From contig CAYMKI010000032.1 of the NCBI GenBank assembly GCA_964390695.1, positions 1 to 25,071 on the forward strand: DNA of 25,071 nt, given 5' to 3'. Of this stretch, positions 1-7,220 are shown piece after piece (position 1 is the first letter of the stretch; each line of letters starts with the position of its first letter). The stretch comes from CAWACC01 sp964390695. Its GTDB lineage: Bacteria > Chlamydiota > Chlamydiia > Chlamydiales > Parachlamydiaceae. The notes beneath the pieces were generated by a model. It worked only from the letters and a program-made list of their open reading frames with translations. It did not search any database and had not been told where the DNA came from. The translations under genes and the position numbers were made by a program.

Positions 1-172
1 AGATTGGGTTTGGACACATGATTGAAGTCATTTACACAAAAAAATGGACAGTCTCCATATCGCATATTTTCCGTGCATATAGCCGATACGCGGGGCCACA
101 CACTTCAGAAACTGCCGCCCAAATGTGTAATTCCTAGTCAATCTTAAAATTGGTTTATGAAAAAAAACTCGT

Positions 173-582
173 CATCCCCCCCCCATCACTGCTCTCCCTA
201 TCTCTGTGGTTCAAAAATAAACACACAACGTATNNNNNNNNNNNNNNNNNNNNNNNNNNNNNNNNNNNNNNNNNNNNNNNNNNNNNNNNNNNNNNNNNNN
301 NNNNNNNNNNNNNNNNNNNNNNNNNNNNNNNNNCCCTATTTCAAACACTCCCATTTTGTTTAACCTATCCTCTCTTCCCCTTGCCCCCCCTCACTGCTCT
401 CCCTATCTCTGTGGTTCAAAAATAAACACACAACGTATCCCTATTTCAAACACTCCCATTTTGTTTAACCTATCCTCTCTTCCCCTTGCCCCCTCACAGC
501 TCTCCCTATCTCTGTGGTTCAAAAATAAACACACAAGTCAAAAAACACACAACATATCCAACGTATCCGTGGTTCAATATTC
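173..582. repeat. 105-bp tandem repeat array
   Basis: One full unit spans 334-438 (105 bp) and is followed directly by a second, slightly shortened unit at 439-536. The tail of another unit is seen at 173-233, just before the gap, and a decayed remnant with GTGGTTCAATATTC lies at about 569-582. Each unit joins a C/T-rich tract (CCTCTCTTCCCCTTGCCCC) to CTCTGTGGTTCAAAAATAAA and ACACACAACGTAT. The repeat is adjacent, without unique spacers, so it is a minisatellite and not a CRISPR. The real copy number is unknown because the gap lies inside the array. Confidence 0.85.
234..333. other. Assembly gap (100 N)
   Basis: Exactly 100 Ns separate two copies of the tandem repeat. A round 100 is usually a scaffolding placeholder, so the true length may differ. 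The repeat on both sides explains why the assembly failed here. Confidence 0.95.
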
Positions 583-669
583 TATAAGGAAATTAGCATT
601 GTTAAAATAACAGAGACGTGTTAAAGCTAATAATCAGCTCAACCATCAGCTCATCGAGAGGTAAAATCT

Positions 670-1263
670 ATGTATTTTAATCGTATATTTAGCTTTTTGT
701 TTGTAGCTTCGCTATCGAATTTAGCCTCTTTTGACGCCTGTGCAGAAGTTGTAAAAGTGCAGATTCAATGGCAGCCCGAATCCTGCACAATGGCCTGCGC
801 ACAGCTACTAGCCACGCAATTTCAGAAGGTTCCGGGTGTGGCTGAAATTATCATGAACCAAGGGGGAGGTTTTGCCGATCTGCGCTGGAAACCCCAGTAT
901 CCTTTTGCTTTTATTCCTATACAGACCGCTATGCAAAATGTAGGGGTGGGCATCCGAAACATCCGCGTGAAAGCCCGAGGGACCTTGGTCTTTCAGCAAC
1001 AAACCGTCGCTTTGATCTCTTTGGGCGATAACACGCCGTTTTATCTTTTAGGTCCTCTAGTGGCAAAGTCAGGTCAAATGACCATTGATGATTCCCTGCA
1101 GAATCACCAGTTGTCACCTGCGACATTAACTCAGCTTGTGGAAGCGAGCAAACAGAACCGTATTGTGGTCATTGAAGGGCCTCTTTACCAACCTTGGAGC
1201 TATTCATGGCTATGGCTTATCATCGACCAGATGCAATTTGTCCAAGCCGAAGCCAATCCCTAA
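670..1263 (+). CDS. Exported hypothetical protein, HMA-like region
   Basis: A 197-residue protein of unknown function. The N-terminus has a hydrophobic stretch (FSFLFVASLSNLASF) ending near DACAEV, which reads as a Sec signal peptide with cleavage around residue 25. The part at about residues 27-100 has the beta-Cys-helix-beta-helix-beta rhythm of heavy-metal-associated (HMA) ferredoxin-like domains: a beta strand, then CTMAC, a helix, VPGV, a strand, then a helix. The cysteine motif is CxxxC, not the usual CxxC, so metal binding is uncertain. The C-terminal half has the strand-rich EGPLYQPWSYSWLWL. The start is chosen by GAGAGG about 8 bases upstream. It lies alone before the T3S block, 241 bases from the next gene, and may be unrelated to it. 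Confidence 0.7.
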   Translation: MYFNRIFSFLFVASLSNLASFDACAEVVKVQIQWQPESCTMACAQLLATQFQKVPGVAEIIMNQGGGFADLRWKPQYPFAFIPIQTAMQNVGVGIRNIRVKARGTLVFQQQTVALISLGDNTPFYLLGPLVAKSGQMTIDDSLQNHQLSPATLTQLVEASKQNRIVVIEGPLYQPWSYSWLWLIIDQMQFVQAEANP

Positions 1264-1399
1264 ACCTTCATATCGCTAAATTTAACCCAATCTTAGCTGT
1301 ATACCCAAACCAATTGAAAATTTAGGCATATCTCGCTCACCGGTTCAATAAACTACAGATCAGGCCGATTGCTAAATAATTACTTATACACGCACTTTG

Positions 1400-1428
1400 T
1401 TGTTAATATTAAATATTTTTGTTATAAT
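1400..1428 (+). promoter_or_regulatory. Sigma66/sigma70-type promoter for translocon block
   Basis: TTGTTA at 1400-1405 and a perfect TATAAT at 1423-1428 are 17 bases apart in an A/T-rich stretch. This is the best primary-sigma promoter seen in the window. It would start transcription near 1435, giving a leader of about 70 bases before the 899-residue protein gene, and may drive the co-oriented genes up to 10811. Confidence 0.55.
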
Positions 1429-1504
1429 GAAATTAATAGATAGTATAGGTGTAAAAATCTATAGAACTAACGGGTTGTAACAGTTTAAGTAAAGGAGAGA
1501 TACA

Positions 1505-4204
1505 ATGTCTAATGTATCCATTAATAATCCCGTAAATCCCACGATAACGACTACCACCTCCACCACGGGAGGAGGAACCACGACCACCACGGGAACACAA
1601 GATTCTATAGGCAGCTCTTCCTCCGTCAATCCATTCAATCAATTGGCTGCTTCAAATGGAGTAAGCAATTCCATTATCCTGGACACGCCTATATATATAG
1701 GCGATTACGTGCTGACCGTCGGCTCTGCCGTCGACGCCCACAAAGCCCAGCAGACTTTGAGTCAAATCGTGAACAGCGATATCTTCAGCCAGTTTGCGTT
1801 GGGTTTACTGGACAAATCCCAGTTGATTGCAGCGATCAGCAAAGCGGTATCCATACTGGGACAAGAAATTGAAGATGTCGAAAATAAAATTAACCAAGAC
1901 ATCACAGATCTACAGAATCAAATTTCTGCCACTAATACTACGCTAAGCAATAATAACACCCAAAATATCATTGACGATTACAACACGGCTGTCGACGATG
2001 CCAAATCAGCTTATAATACTGCTATAGCAGCCGCCCTGCAAATATCGAACTCTACCGCCAGGGCAGCAGCCATAGCCCAAGCAAATTCTGACTATCAAAC
2101 AGCCGTTAATAATGCTATTAGTACATACAATGCTGCAGCTACTGCCGCTAACGCAGCGAATGCATCCGCCATTACTGATTTAAATAATGCTGTTGACACC
2201 TTTCTAGCCAATCAAATCGAGAACAATCAAACTATTGCAGATATCAATGACAAATTAAAAGCATTAGGGCTCAACTCTCAGAAGCTTCCTCTAGAAGACT
2301 ATACTGTGAATCATTTTTCATTTACACTGCAAACCGGCCTTTCTCCTATCACGCAGAGTTCGACCGCCCACACTGCCACCCCCGCTCCAACATTACATCC
2401 AAGTAGTGTCCCAGACGCTTCCACCGTCAATCCTAATGACGATTTTGCACTCATTTCCCCGGTACAAACCTCCGTAGATTTCGTGCAAAAAAACTTCAAT
2501 ACCATCTTAAGCAACTCCGGAATAAACAGCGATACCAATACCTTTGCGGATTCCTACAACACCGCCCAGACCATCAGCAATCAGCAGGCAAACAAGACGG
2601 TAGGCACGAAAATTTATCTTCCGGATTCCTATGTCTCTCAACATCCAGTCCTGGCCACCTTTAGCGTGACCAATGCCGGCGGCGGATCTGCCCTGGTCGA
2701 TGTCGCCACTGCCGGATCGACACAAGGACATCCGGCGGCTGTATCCAAGGCTTTGTTGAAAGCCCTCTCCTTTTTGGGAGACATGGACACGCTGCTGACA
2801 CCTATCGAAGCACTGTCCATTTTTACTACGGAACTAGCCAAAACGGGAGGGCTTTTGGCTTCGCTGCCAGCCTTGCCGATATTAGGTGCTGCCGCCCTGT
2901 CTTCGGCTGACAACAACATGGCCTTTGGTATCGCTTTTGGGATTTCCAACGGCCAGGCCTTGGCTAATCTTATCCAATCAGGAGTAATAGAAAACACTGT
3001 CAGGCAATCCTTAGAGGCCGCGGCGCCGGGAGCTGATGCAGCCACCTTAGATAAAGCCGTTGCCATTGCCACTGCTATCATCCAGCAAGACTTGGTAGCG
3101 ACGGCTTTGGCTCAAGCTTCTAATGATTTTGGCACTCCGGGTCTCATAGGTCAGGTACTGGGCAATGCCAGTTCTGCAACTGCCAGCCAGCTAGCTCAAG
3201 CTTCGGCTACCCCCCCTTCTCTTGCAGATACACTCAGCGACACTTCTAATCAGCTGTTTTTAAAATCCTATTTAACCACTGCCTTAGCTGCACTAAATAA
3301 TGGGTCTCAAACAGTTCTAGGCACCTTGATAAATCAAACAATAAATACAGCCATCAGCAACCAGATCAACACAGAAGCAGACCTACAGAACGCTCTGATC
3401 AAAGCTTTTAGCCAAACTTCGCTCACCTCACAGGAGCAAAGCACTTTGATCGGCATAGCATTGGCTATAGTTAAAGCCGAGCAGAACGCCAACCAAGTGC
3501 TGTCTTCCGACCTGCTGGACAAAAAAATTTCCGAAGAGATCTTGGCAAAGCTTTTGCTGCAGGCCAATATAGCGCAAGCAGATCGCGTGGCCCAGGATGC
3601 TATCAAAAAAGTCTTAGAGAACATCTCGATTACTAACAATGAGCAGTATCGCCTCGATTTAGAGGCGGCCCTCAAAGCACAAGGTCTCAAAGAGGATCTT
3701 GCTAAACAGATTGCCCAAGCAACGGTAGATAAAGCCAGTGCCGATAATTCTGCTCTGCTGAATCCCCTCTTCGTAAACCCAACCCCATTACCTACTTTGG
3801 CCGAACAAATCCACAATTACGTCTTTAATACTTTATCGAATGTATTGGATCCGATCAAAGCTCAGGAAGTAGCCCATTCCGCCGTAGCGACTTTTATAGG
3901 CACACCCGAAGAACGGGCTCAACAAATCTCAGCCAATGCTCCTCCCTCTTTGCTGGAAATCTATCAAAACAGCCAGCAAGTGCTGGACGGCTATGGAGTG
4001 TCCCCGACGTTGGCCTATTTCGTCAATGATTCTATCAAAAAAACCGATGATGCTTTATTTTCGCTGAACATGATCCACGAACCCGGAAAGCTACTTTTAC
4101 ACTCCAGTTGGAGCAGTATCATGAGCACAGGAGTTGCAGGCGACACCAGTTCCAGCCTTCCCGTCCCAGGACGCGGAACTATAAACCCTGTATCGGCGGT
4201 GTAG
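1505..4204 (+). CDS. Large Thr-rich helical protein, candidate T3S substrate
   Basis: An 899-residue protein of a family I do not recognise. The start follows AAAGGAGAG with good spacing. The N-terminus is rich in Ser, Thr, Asn and Gly (a Thr-run at residues 16-32), as in many T3S secretion signals; there is no Sec signal. Residues about 115-260 are Ala/Asn-rich helical or coiled-coil sequence. A mostly hydrophobic stretch at about 430-490 (GGLLASLPALPILGAAAL) could insert in a membrane. The C-terminal half holds several divergent helical repeats of the form L..AL.a.g....a..iA.a.v.ka. It leads a block of tip, chaperone and translocator-like genes, so it may be a secreted translocon component, an effector or a surface protein. 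The secretion route is inferred from context only. Confidence 0.75.
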   Translation: MSNVSINNPVNPTITTTTSTTGGGTTTTTGTQDSIGSSSSVNPFNQLAASNGVSNSIILDTPIYIGDYVLTVGSAVDAHKAQQTLSQIVNSDIFSQFALGLLDKSQLIAAISKAVSILGQEIEDVENKINQDITDLQNQISATNTTLSNNNTQNIIDDYNTAVDDAKSAYNTAIAAALQISNSTARAAAIAQANSDYQTAVNNAISTYNAAATAANAANASAITDLNNAVDTFLANQIENNQTIADINDKLKALGLNSQKLPLEDYTVNHFSFTLQTGLSPITQSSTAHTATPAPTLHPSSVPDASTVNPNDDFALISPVQTSVDFVQKNFNTILSNSGINSDTNTFADSYNTAQTISNQQANKTVGTKIYLPDSYVSQHPVLATFSVTNAGGGSALVDVATAGSTQGHPAAVSKALLKALSFLGDMDTLLTPIEALSIFTTELAKTGGLLASLPALPILGAAALSSADNNMAFGIAFGISNGQALANLIQSGVIENTVRQSLEAAAPGADAATLDKAVAIATAIIQQDLVATALAQASNDFGTPGLIGQVLGNASSATASQLAQASATPPSLADTLSDTSNQLFLKSYLTTALAALNNGSQTVLGTLINQTINTAISNQINTEADLQNALIKAFSQTSLTSQEQSTLIGIALAIVKAEQNANQVLSSDLLDKKISEEILAKLLLQANIAQADRVAQDAIKKVLENISITNNEQYRLDLEAALKAQGLKEDLAKQIAQATVDKASADNSALLNPLFVNPTPLPTLAEQIHNYVFNTLSNVLDPIKAQEVAHSAVATFIGTPEERAQQISANAPPSLLEIYQNSQQVLDGYGVSPTLAYFVNDSIKKTDDALFSLNMIHEPGKLLLHSSWSSIMSTGVAGDTSSSLPVPGRGTINPVSAV

Positions 4205-4215
4205 TAATAAAATAA

Positions 4216-4242
4216 GCGTAAAAGATCTTAAATCTTTTAGGC
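4216..4242 (+). terminator. Hairpin after the 899-residue gene
   Basis: TAAAAGAT (4219-4226) and ATCTTTTA (4232-4239) form a perfect 8-bp stem with loop CTTAA, extended by two further pairs outside one mismatch (4216-4217 with 4241-4242). There is no T-run behind it, so it may attenuate or protect RNA rather than terminate fully. Confidence 0.4.
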
Positions 4243-4335
4243 GATTTACATATAAGAGGAATTAAAAGAGCTTCCTAACGAACACTAGGCAAAACGAGCA
4301 CCTAAGGCAAGCTCAAAAAATAAGGAGACAAAATT

Positions 4336-5211
4336 ATGACCACACCTGTTTCATTAGATGGAATCAGCGATTCTATTTCGGATCATACCGAGCAGGCGGC
4401 AATCGAATTAGTGTATATCAAGAAAGGCAACCAGATTATCGGCGATGCCATGTCCCAGTTGAGCAGCGCGCTCAATACCACGCAAAGCGCGTTGAATTTG
4501 CTCACCTTGATCCAGCAGATGCACAACAACATATCCGTGGCAGCTCCCTCGTCATTTCCCTTTGACTTCAAGGTAGGTGCTCCCACATCCACCGTATGGA
4601 ACGTACTGGGTTTCAGCACGCGGCAAGCCGCTGTGAGCTTTCTAGCTGCTGCTACTACAGCTCAAAAAACAACCGTGGGATCTAAAGCCTGGATCTTGGC
4701 GAATAGCGAAGGCATAGGCACGCCACCGACCAGTTTATCCACTAAGACGTACCAAGCTCTATATACCGTCATCGCCAGCGCCTACTATGGCACAACCATC
4801 AATCCTGTATCCACTTTGACTACCGGTGATTTAAATAGCATATTGAATATCAGAGACCTCCTTGCCGGTCAAATCAACGCTTTATCAGCGCAAACGTCAG
4901 CTTTAGCCAAAGGCAACGGTAGCTTGCTGTATGCATTAAAAACCGTCTATGCAGATTTACCTTCCGATCAAACATCATTTACAAGCTGGGTATTAGACAA
5001 TTACACCAATCCCACTCACGCAGCCTCTGCCGGCAAAATTGAAAATGATTTAACTACCGCTATGACAGCTGCGCAAAGTTTAAATGACAGCCAAAAAGAA
5101 AAAGTTAGGCAGTTTTTATTTATTTTTCAGGAGTATTATCAGTCGGCCAGCGCTATTTTAAGTAAAATCACACAGATTATCAGTAAAATGGCACAGAAAA
5201 TTTCACAATAA
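4336..5211 (+). CDS. Candidate T3S needle-tip-like protein
   Basis: A 291-residue protein without Sec signal or membrane segment. It is preceded by AAGGAG at good spacing. Predicted structure from the residues: an N-terminal helix pair (about 15-75, with IELVYIKKGNQII and LNTTQSALNLLTLIQQM), a mixed middle rich in Thr, Ser, Gly and Tyr, and a long C-terminal amphipathic helix (about 245-291, ending ILSKITQIISKMAQKISQ). This plan, two long helices around a mixed domain at about 300 residues, resembles LcrV/IpaD/SipD tip proteins, and the gene lies before lcrH-like and translocator-like genes as lcrV does. No tip-family motif is recognisable, so the role is inference. It could also be a secreted effector or a filament subunit. 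Confidence 0.7.
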   Translation: MTTPVSLDGISDSISDHTEQAAIELVYIKKGNQIIGDAMSQLSSALNTTQSALNLLTLIQQMHNNISVAAPSSFPFDFKVGAPTSTVWNVLGFSTRQAAVSFLAAATTAQKTTVGSKAWILANSEGIGTPPTSLSTKTYQALYTVIASAYYGTTINPVSTLTTGDLNSILNIRDLLAGQINALSAQTSALAKGNGSLLYALKTVYADLPSDQTSFTSWVLDNYTNPTHAASAGKIENDLTTAMTAAQSLNDSQKEKVRQFLFIFQEYYQSASAILSKITQIISKMAQKISQ

Positions 5212-5262
5212 CAGGTGTAAATAAAAATATTTAATGATTTTAAAATACAGTAAAATATAAAA

Positions 5263-5324
5263 TATAATTAGAGAGTATACACAATTACGCTGACTACAAT
5301 CACTTACATTACGCCAGCGTAATT
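5263..5324 (+). promoter_or_regulatory. TATAAT box and inverted repeat before 192-aa gene
   Basis: A TATAAT at 5263-5268 lies in a very A/T-rich gap but has no good -35 box. About 15 bases downstream a perfect 10-bp inverted repeat, AATTACGCTG (5283-5292) and CAGCGTAATT (5315-5324), has a 22-base spacer. It could be an operator or a weak hairpin in the leader of the 192-residue gene. Confidence 0.35.
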
Positions 5325-5363
5325 AATTTACTATTTAGCCAAAATTCAAACCAAGGAGAATTT

Positions 5364-5942
5364 ATGGCAAACCCGCAAACCACCGTAACAAAATTAGAGC
5401 CCATACTAGAGCAGATTCCCTATGTAGACTCGACGCAGCTGAGGGCCGGAGAGTTTGGAAACCCCCTCATATTAGATAGACTATTTACACTACTTACCCT
5501 GCTAATCGACAGTTTGCAAAAAGCCGCCGCCTCTCAAGCGCAGAGGTTAAACTTTTTGACTGCCTGGCAAAAAGCCTATGCCACCAAAATGAACACGATC
5601 CACGTTTTCACTGCTAACAACCTGGATAACACACTAAATGCAAACGGAACCTCCAACACCAACGCCAACTATATCTCTCGCCCTTCTCCTTCAGACGGTA
5701 CTACAGATCCTGCTCCTAATGCTACCAGCCAAGCCAGCACGGCTCGCCAGGATTTAAACACCTTGAACCAGCAATACACCACCTCGATGAACTCCCAAAA
5801 CAGCGTCATCAGCAACGATGCCAAAGCTTTGCAATCCGCTGTGAATCAAACCAATGACTCCGTGCAAGCGCAGTCTGATATGGCGACCTCCCTATTACAA
5901 CAAATGCAAACCATTCTCACCTCTATTTATCAGTCGGCATAA
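5364..5942 (+). CDS. Small helical T3S filament/tip-like protein
   Basis: A 192-residue protein with an AAGGAG ribosome binding site six bases before the start. No Sec signal or transmembrane helix. An N-terminal helical region (about 30-80: LFTLLTLLIDSLQKAAASQAQ, then FLTAWQKAYATKMNTI), a Ser/Asn/Thr-rich flexible middle (about 85-125) and a C-terminal coiled-coil-like helix (about 130-192, ending LLQQMQTILTSIYQSA). Two helices joined by a loose middle at this length is the plan of EspA/SseB filament and tip proteins and of other helical secreted subunits. I do not see a diagnostic motif, so the family is not claimed. It sits between the 291-residue gene and two LcrH-type chaperone genes, which supports a secreted, chaperone-dependent role. 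Confidence 0.7.
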   Translation: MANPQTTVTKLEPILEQIPYVDSTQLRAGEFGNPLILDRLFTLLTLLIDSLQKAAASQAQRLNFLTAWQKAYATKMNTIHVFTANNLDNTLNANGTSNTNANYISRPSPSDGTTDPAPNATSQASTARQDLNTLNQQYTTSMNSQNSVISNDAKALQSAVNQTNDSVQAQSDMATSLLQQMQTILTSIYQSA

Positions 5943-6034
5943 TTCTTGCATATTGCTTGAACAGGGCGGCAGGGTAAAACAGATATCCTGTCCCCTGATG
6001 GACTCTCGGAAAGAAAAAGAGAGGAGGACTTAGC

Positions 6035-6571
6035 ATGAAAGGCGAACAACGTCAGATAAAAAGAGCCGTGGAACAGGCAGGTACCGCTTTAAGCCAAGAA
6101 AAGAAAGCCGATTTTCAAAATATCGCTGCCAAGGCTGTGCAACAAGGCATTATGCCCAAAGATATGTTGGGACTGAGCGATGCCATGGTCGAAGGCCTTT
6201 ATGGTCAAGCCTACCGGCTGTACAACACTGGTAAATACAAAGACGCCTGTCAATTGTTTCGCTTGCTGATCATGCTGAATTCCACCGAACCAAAATATGC
6301 CATGGGATTGGCGGCCTGTTTTCACATGTTAAAAGAGTATAAAAATGCGGTCTCAAGCTATGCCATGTGCGGCGTTATAGATCCGGAAAATCCCATCCCC
6401 CACTATCACGCTTCGGACTGCTACATCCACCTTAACGATCCCATTTCCGCCATCATCGCCTTGGAAATGGCCATGAAAAGAGCAGGCAACAAGCCCGAAT
6501 ACAAAACTATTAAAGATAGAGCCCAACTCACCATCAATAGTTTAAGAAAAGATATGAAGACAAACCCTTAA
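6035..6571 (+). CDS. LcrH/SycD-type TPR chaperone 1
   Basis: A 178-residue class II T3S chaperone of the LcrH/SycD/IpgC family. Such chaperones hold YopB/YopD-type translocators in the bacterial cytosol before secretion. The start follows GAGGAGG. After a charged N-terminal helix comes the family signature LGLSDAMVEGLYGQAYRLYN, then three tetratricopeptide repeats (about residues 50-150: GKYKDACQLFRLL, KEYKNAVSSYAMC, NDPISAIIALEMA) and DPENPIPHYHASDCY, a conserved stretch of the family. Length is near the family norm of 160-180. It is 30 bases before a second, related chaperone gene and upstream of two translocator-like genes, its likely clients. Confidence 0.88.
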   Translation: MKGEQRQIKRAVEQAGTALSQEKKADFQNIAAKAVQQGIMPKDMLGLSDAMVEGLYGQAYRLYNTGKYKDACQLFRLLIMLNSTEPKYAMGLAACFHMLKEYKNAVSSYAMCGVIDPENPIPHYHASDCYIHLNDPISAIIALEMAMKRAGNKPEYKTIKDRAQLTINSLRKDMKTNP

Positions 6572-6601
6572 AGAGCAGCTGTAAAAACAAGGAGAACATC
6601 A

Positions 6602-7207
6602 ATGGATTTATTAGATCAAGCATTTGATGCAGCCATGGACAAAACGCATCCCGAGATGACCGCCGAGCAACGCGAAAAATATAAGTCTGTGATCGAAAGG
6701 ATTTTTAAAGACAACTTAGAGCCGCACGAAGCCATGGGGCTCAGCGATGAGATGCTGGAAAACTTATACGCCTATGGTAATACTCTATTTAACACCGGAA
6801 ACTACCAAAAAGCCCAGCAAGTTTATCTAGCTTTGTGTTATCTAAAGCCGACACATTCCAAGTTCATGTTAGCCCTCGCCTCTACCTACCACAAGATGAA
6901 AGATTATCCCAACGCCACATTCGGCTATGTCCATAGTGCAAGCCTCGACAAGGACAACCCATTGCCCCTCTTTTATCTATACGACTGCTTTATGCAACAA
7001 AACCTATTTCCTTCAGCTTTAGAAGCCTTAATCGAAGCCATCAAACGCTGCGGCAGCAATAAAGAACACGCACGGTTAAAAGCCAAATGCCTCATGATCA
7101 TCAAGAGCCTGCAAAAACAAGTCGACGAGGTGATGAAAGAAACGCAAAGCGAGGAACCTGCCAAAAAACCAGAATCCCAAACCGCGGAAAACACGAAGGT
7201 AGCTTAA
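6602..7207 (+). CDS. LcrH/SycD-type TPR chaperone 2
   Basis: A 201-residue paralogue of the preceding gene, with start after CAAGGAGAA. It shares MGLSDEMLENLYAYGNTLFN and three TPR units (GNYQKAQQVYLAL, KDYPNATFGYVHS, NLFPSALEALIEA), with DKDNPLPLFYLYDCF matching the DPENPIPHYHASDCY block of the other copy. Identity between the two looks low to moderate, so the duplication is old. The C-terminus adds about 25 charged residues (EVMKETQSEEPAKKPESQ) that the first copy lacks. Only 13 bases separate it from the 540-residue translocator-like gene, which suggests translational coupling and that this copy serves that protein. Confidence 0.88.
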   Translation: MDLLDQAFDAAMDKTHPEMTAEQREKYKSVIERIFKDNLEPHEAMGLSDEMLENLYAYGNTLFNTGNYQKAQQVYLALCYLKPTHSKFMLALASTYHKMKDYPNATFGYVHSASLDKDNPLPLFYLYDCFMQQNLFPSALEALIEAIKRCGSNKEHARLKAKCLMIIKSLQKQVDEVMKETQSEEPAKKPESQTAENTKVA

Positions 7208-7220
7208 AGGGAGAAAAGAT

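Larger units (their letters stand above)
1..669. other. Gene-free left end with repeats and gap
   Basis: No credible coding sequence is visible here. The first 150 bases show nothing recognisable. From about 173 to 580 the DNA is a C/T-rich tandem repeat (separate entry) broken by an assembly gap of Ns. The open frames across this stretch are made of the repeat itself, run through the gap and have no ribosome binding site, so they are not annotated as genes. Bases 583-669 form the leader of the first gene and end in a GAGAGG ribosome binding site. Confidence 0.7.

Noticed and set aside
173..582. CRISPR array
   Set aside because: The repeats touch each other with no unique spacers, units are 105 bp and C/T-rich, and no cas gene is near.
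150..610. Open frames across the repeat array
   Set aside because: They are made of repeat sequence, run through the N gap and lack a ribosome binding site.
2638..3816. Minus-strand frames opposite the 899-residue gene
   Set aside because: The plus-strand gene has a good start, promoter and protein-like composition; the minus frames have none and are shadows.
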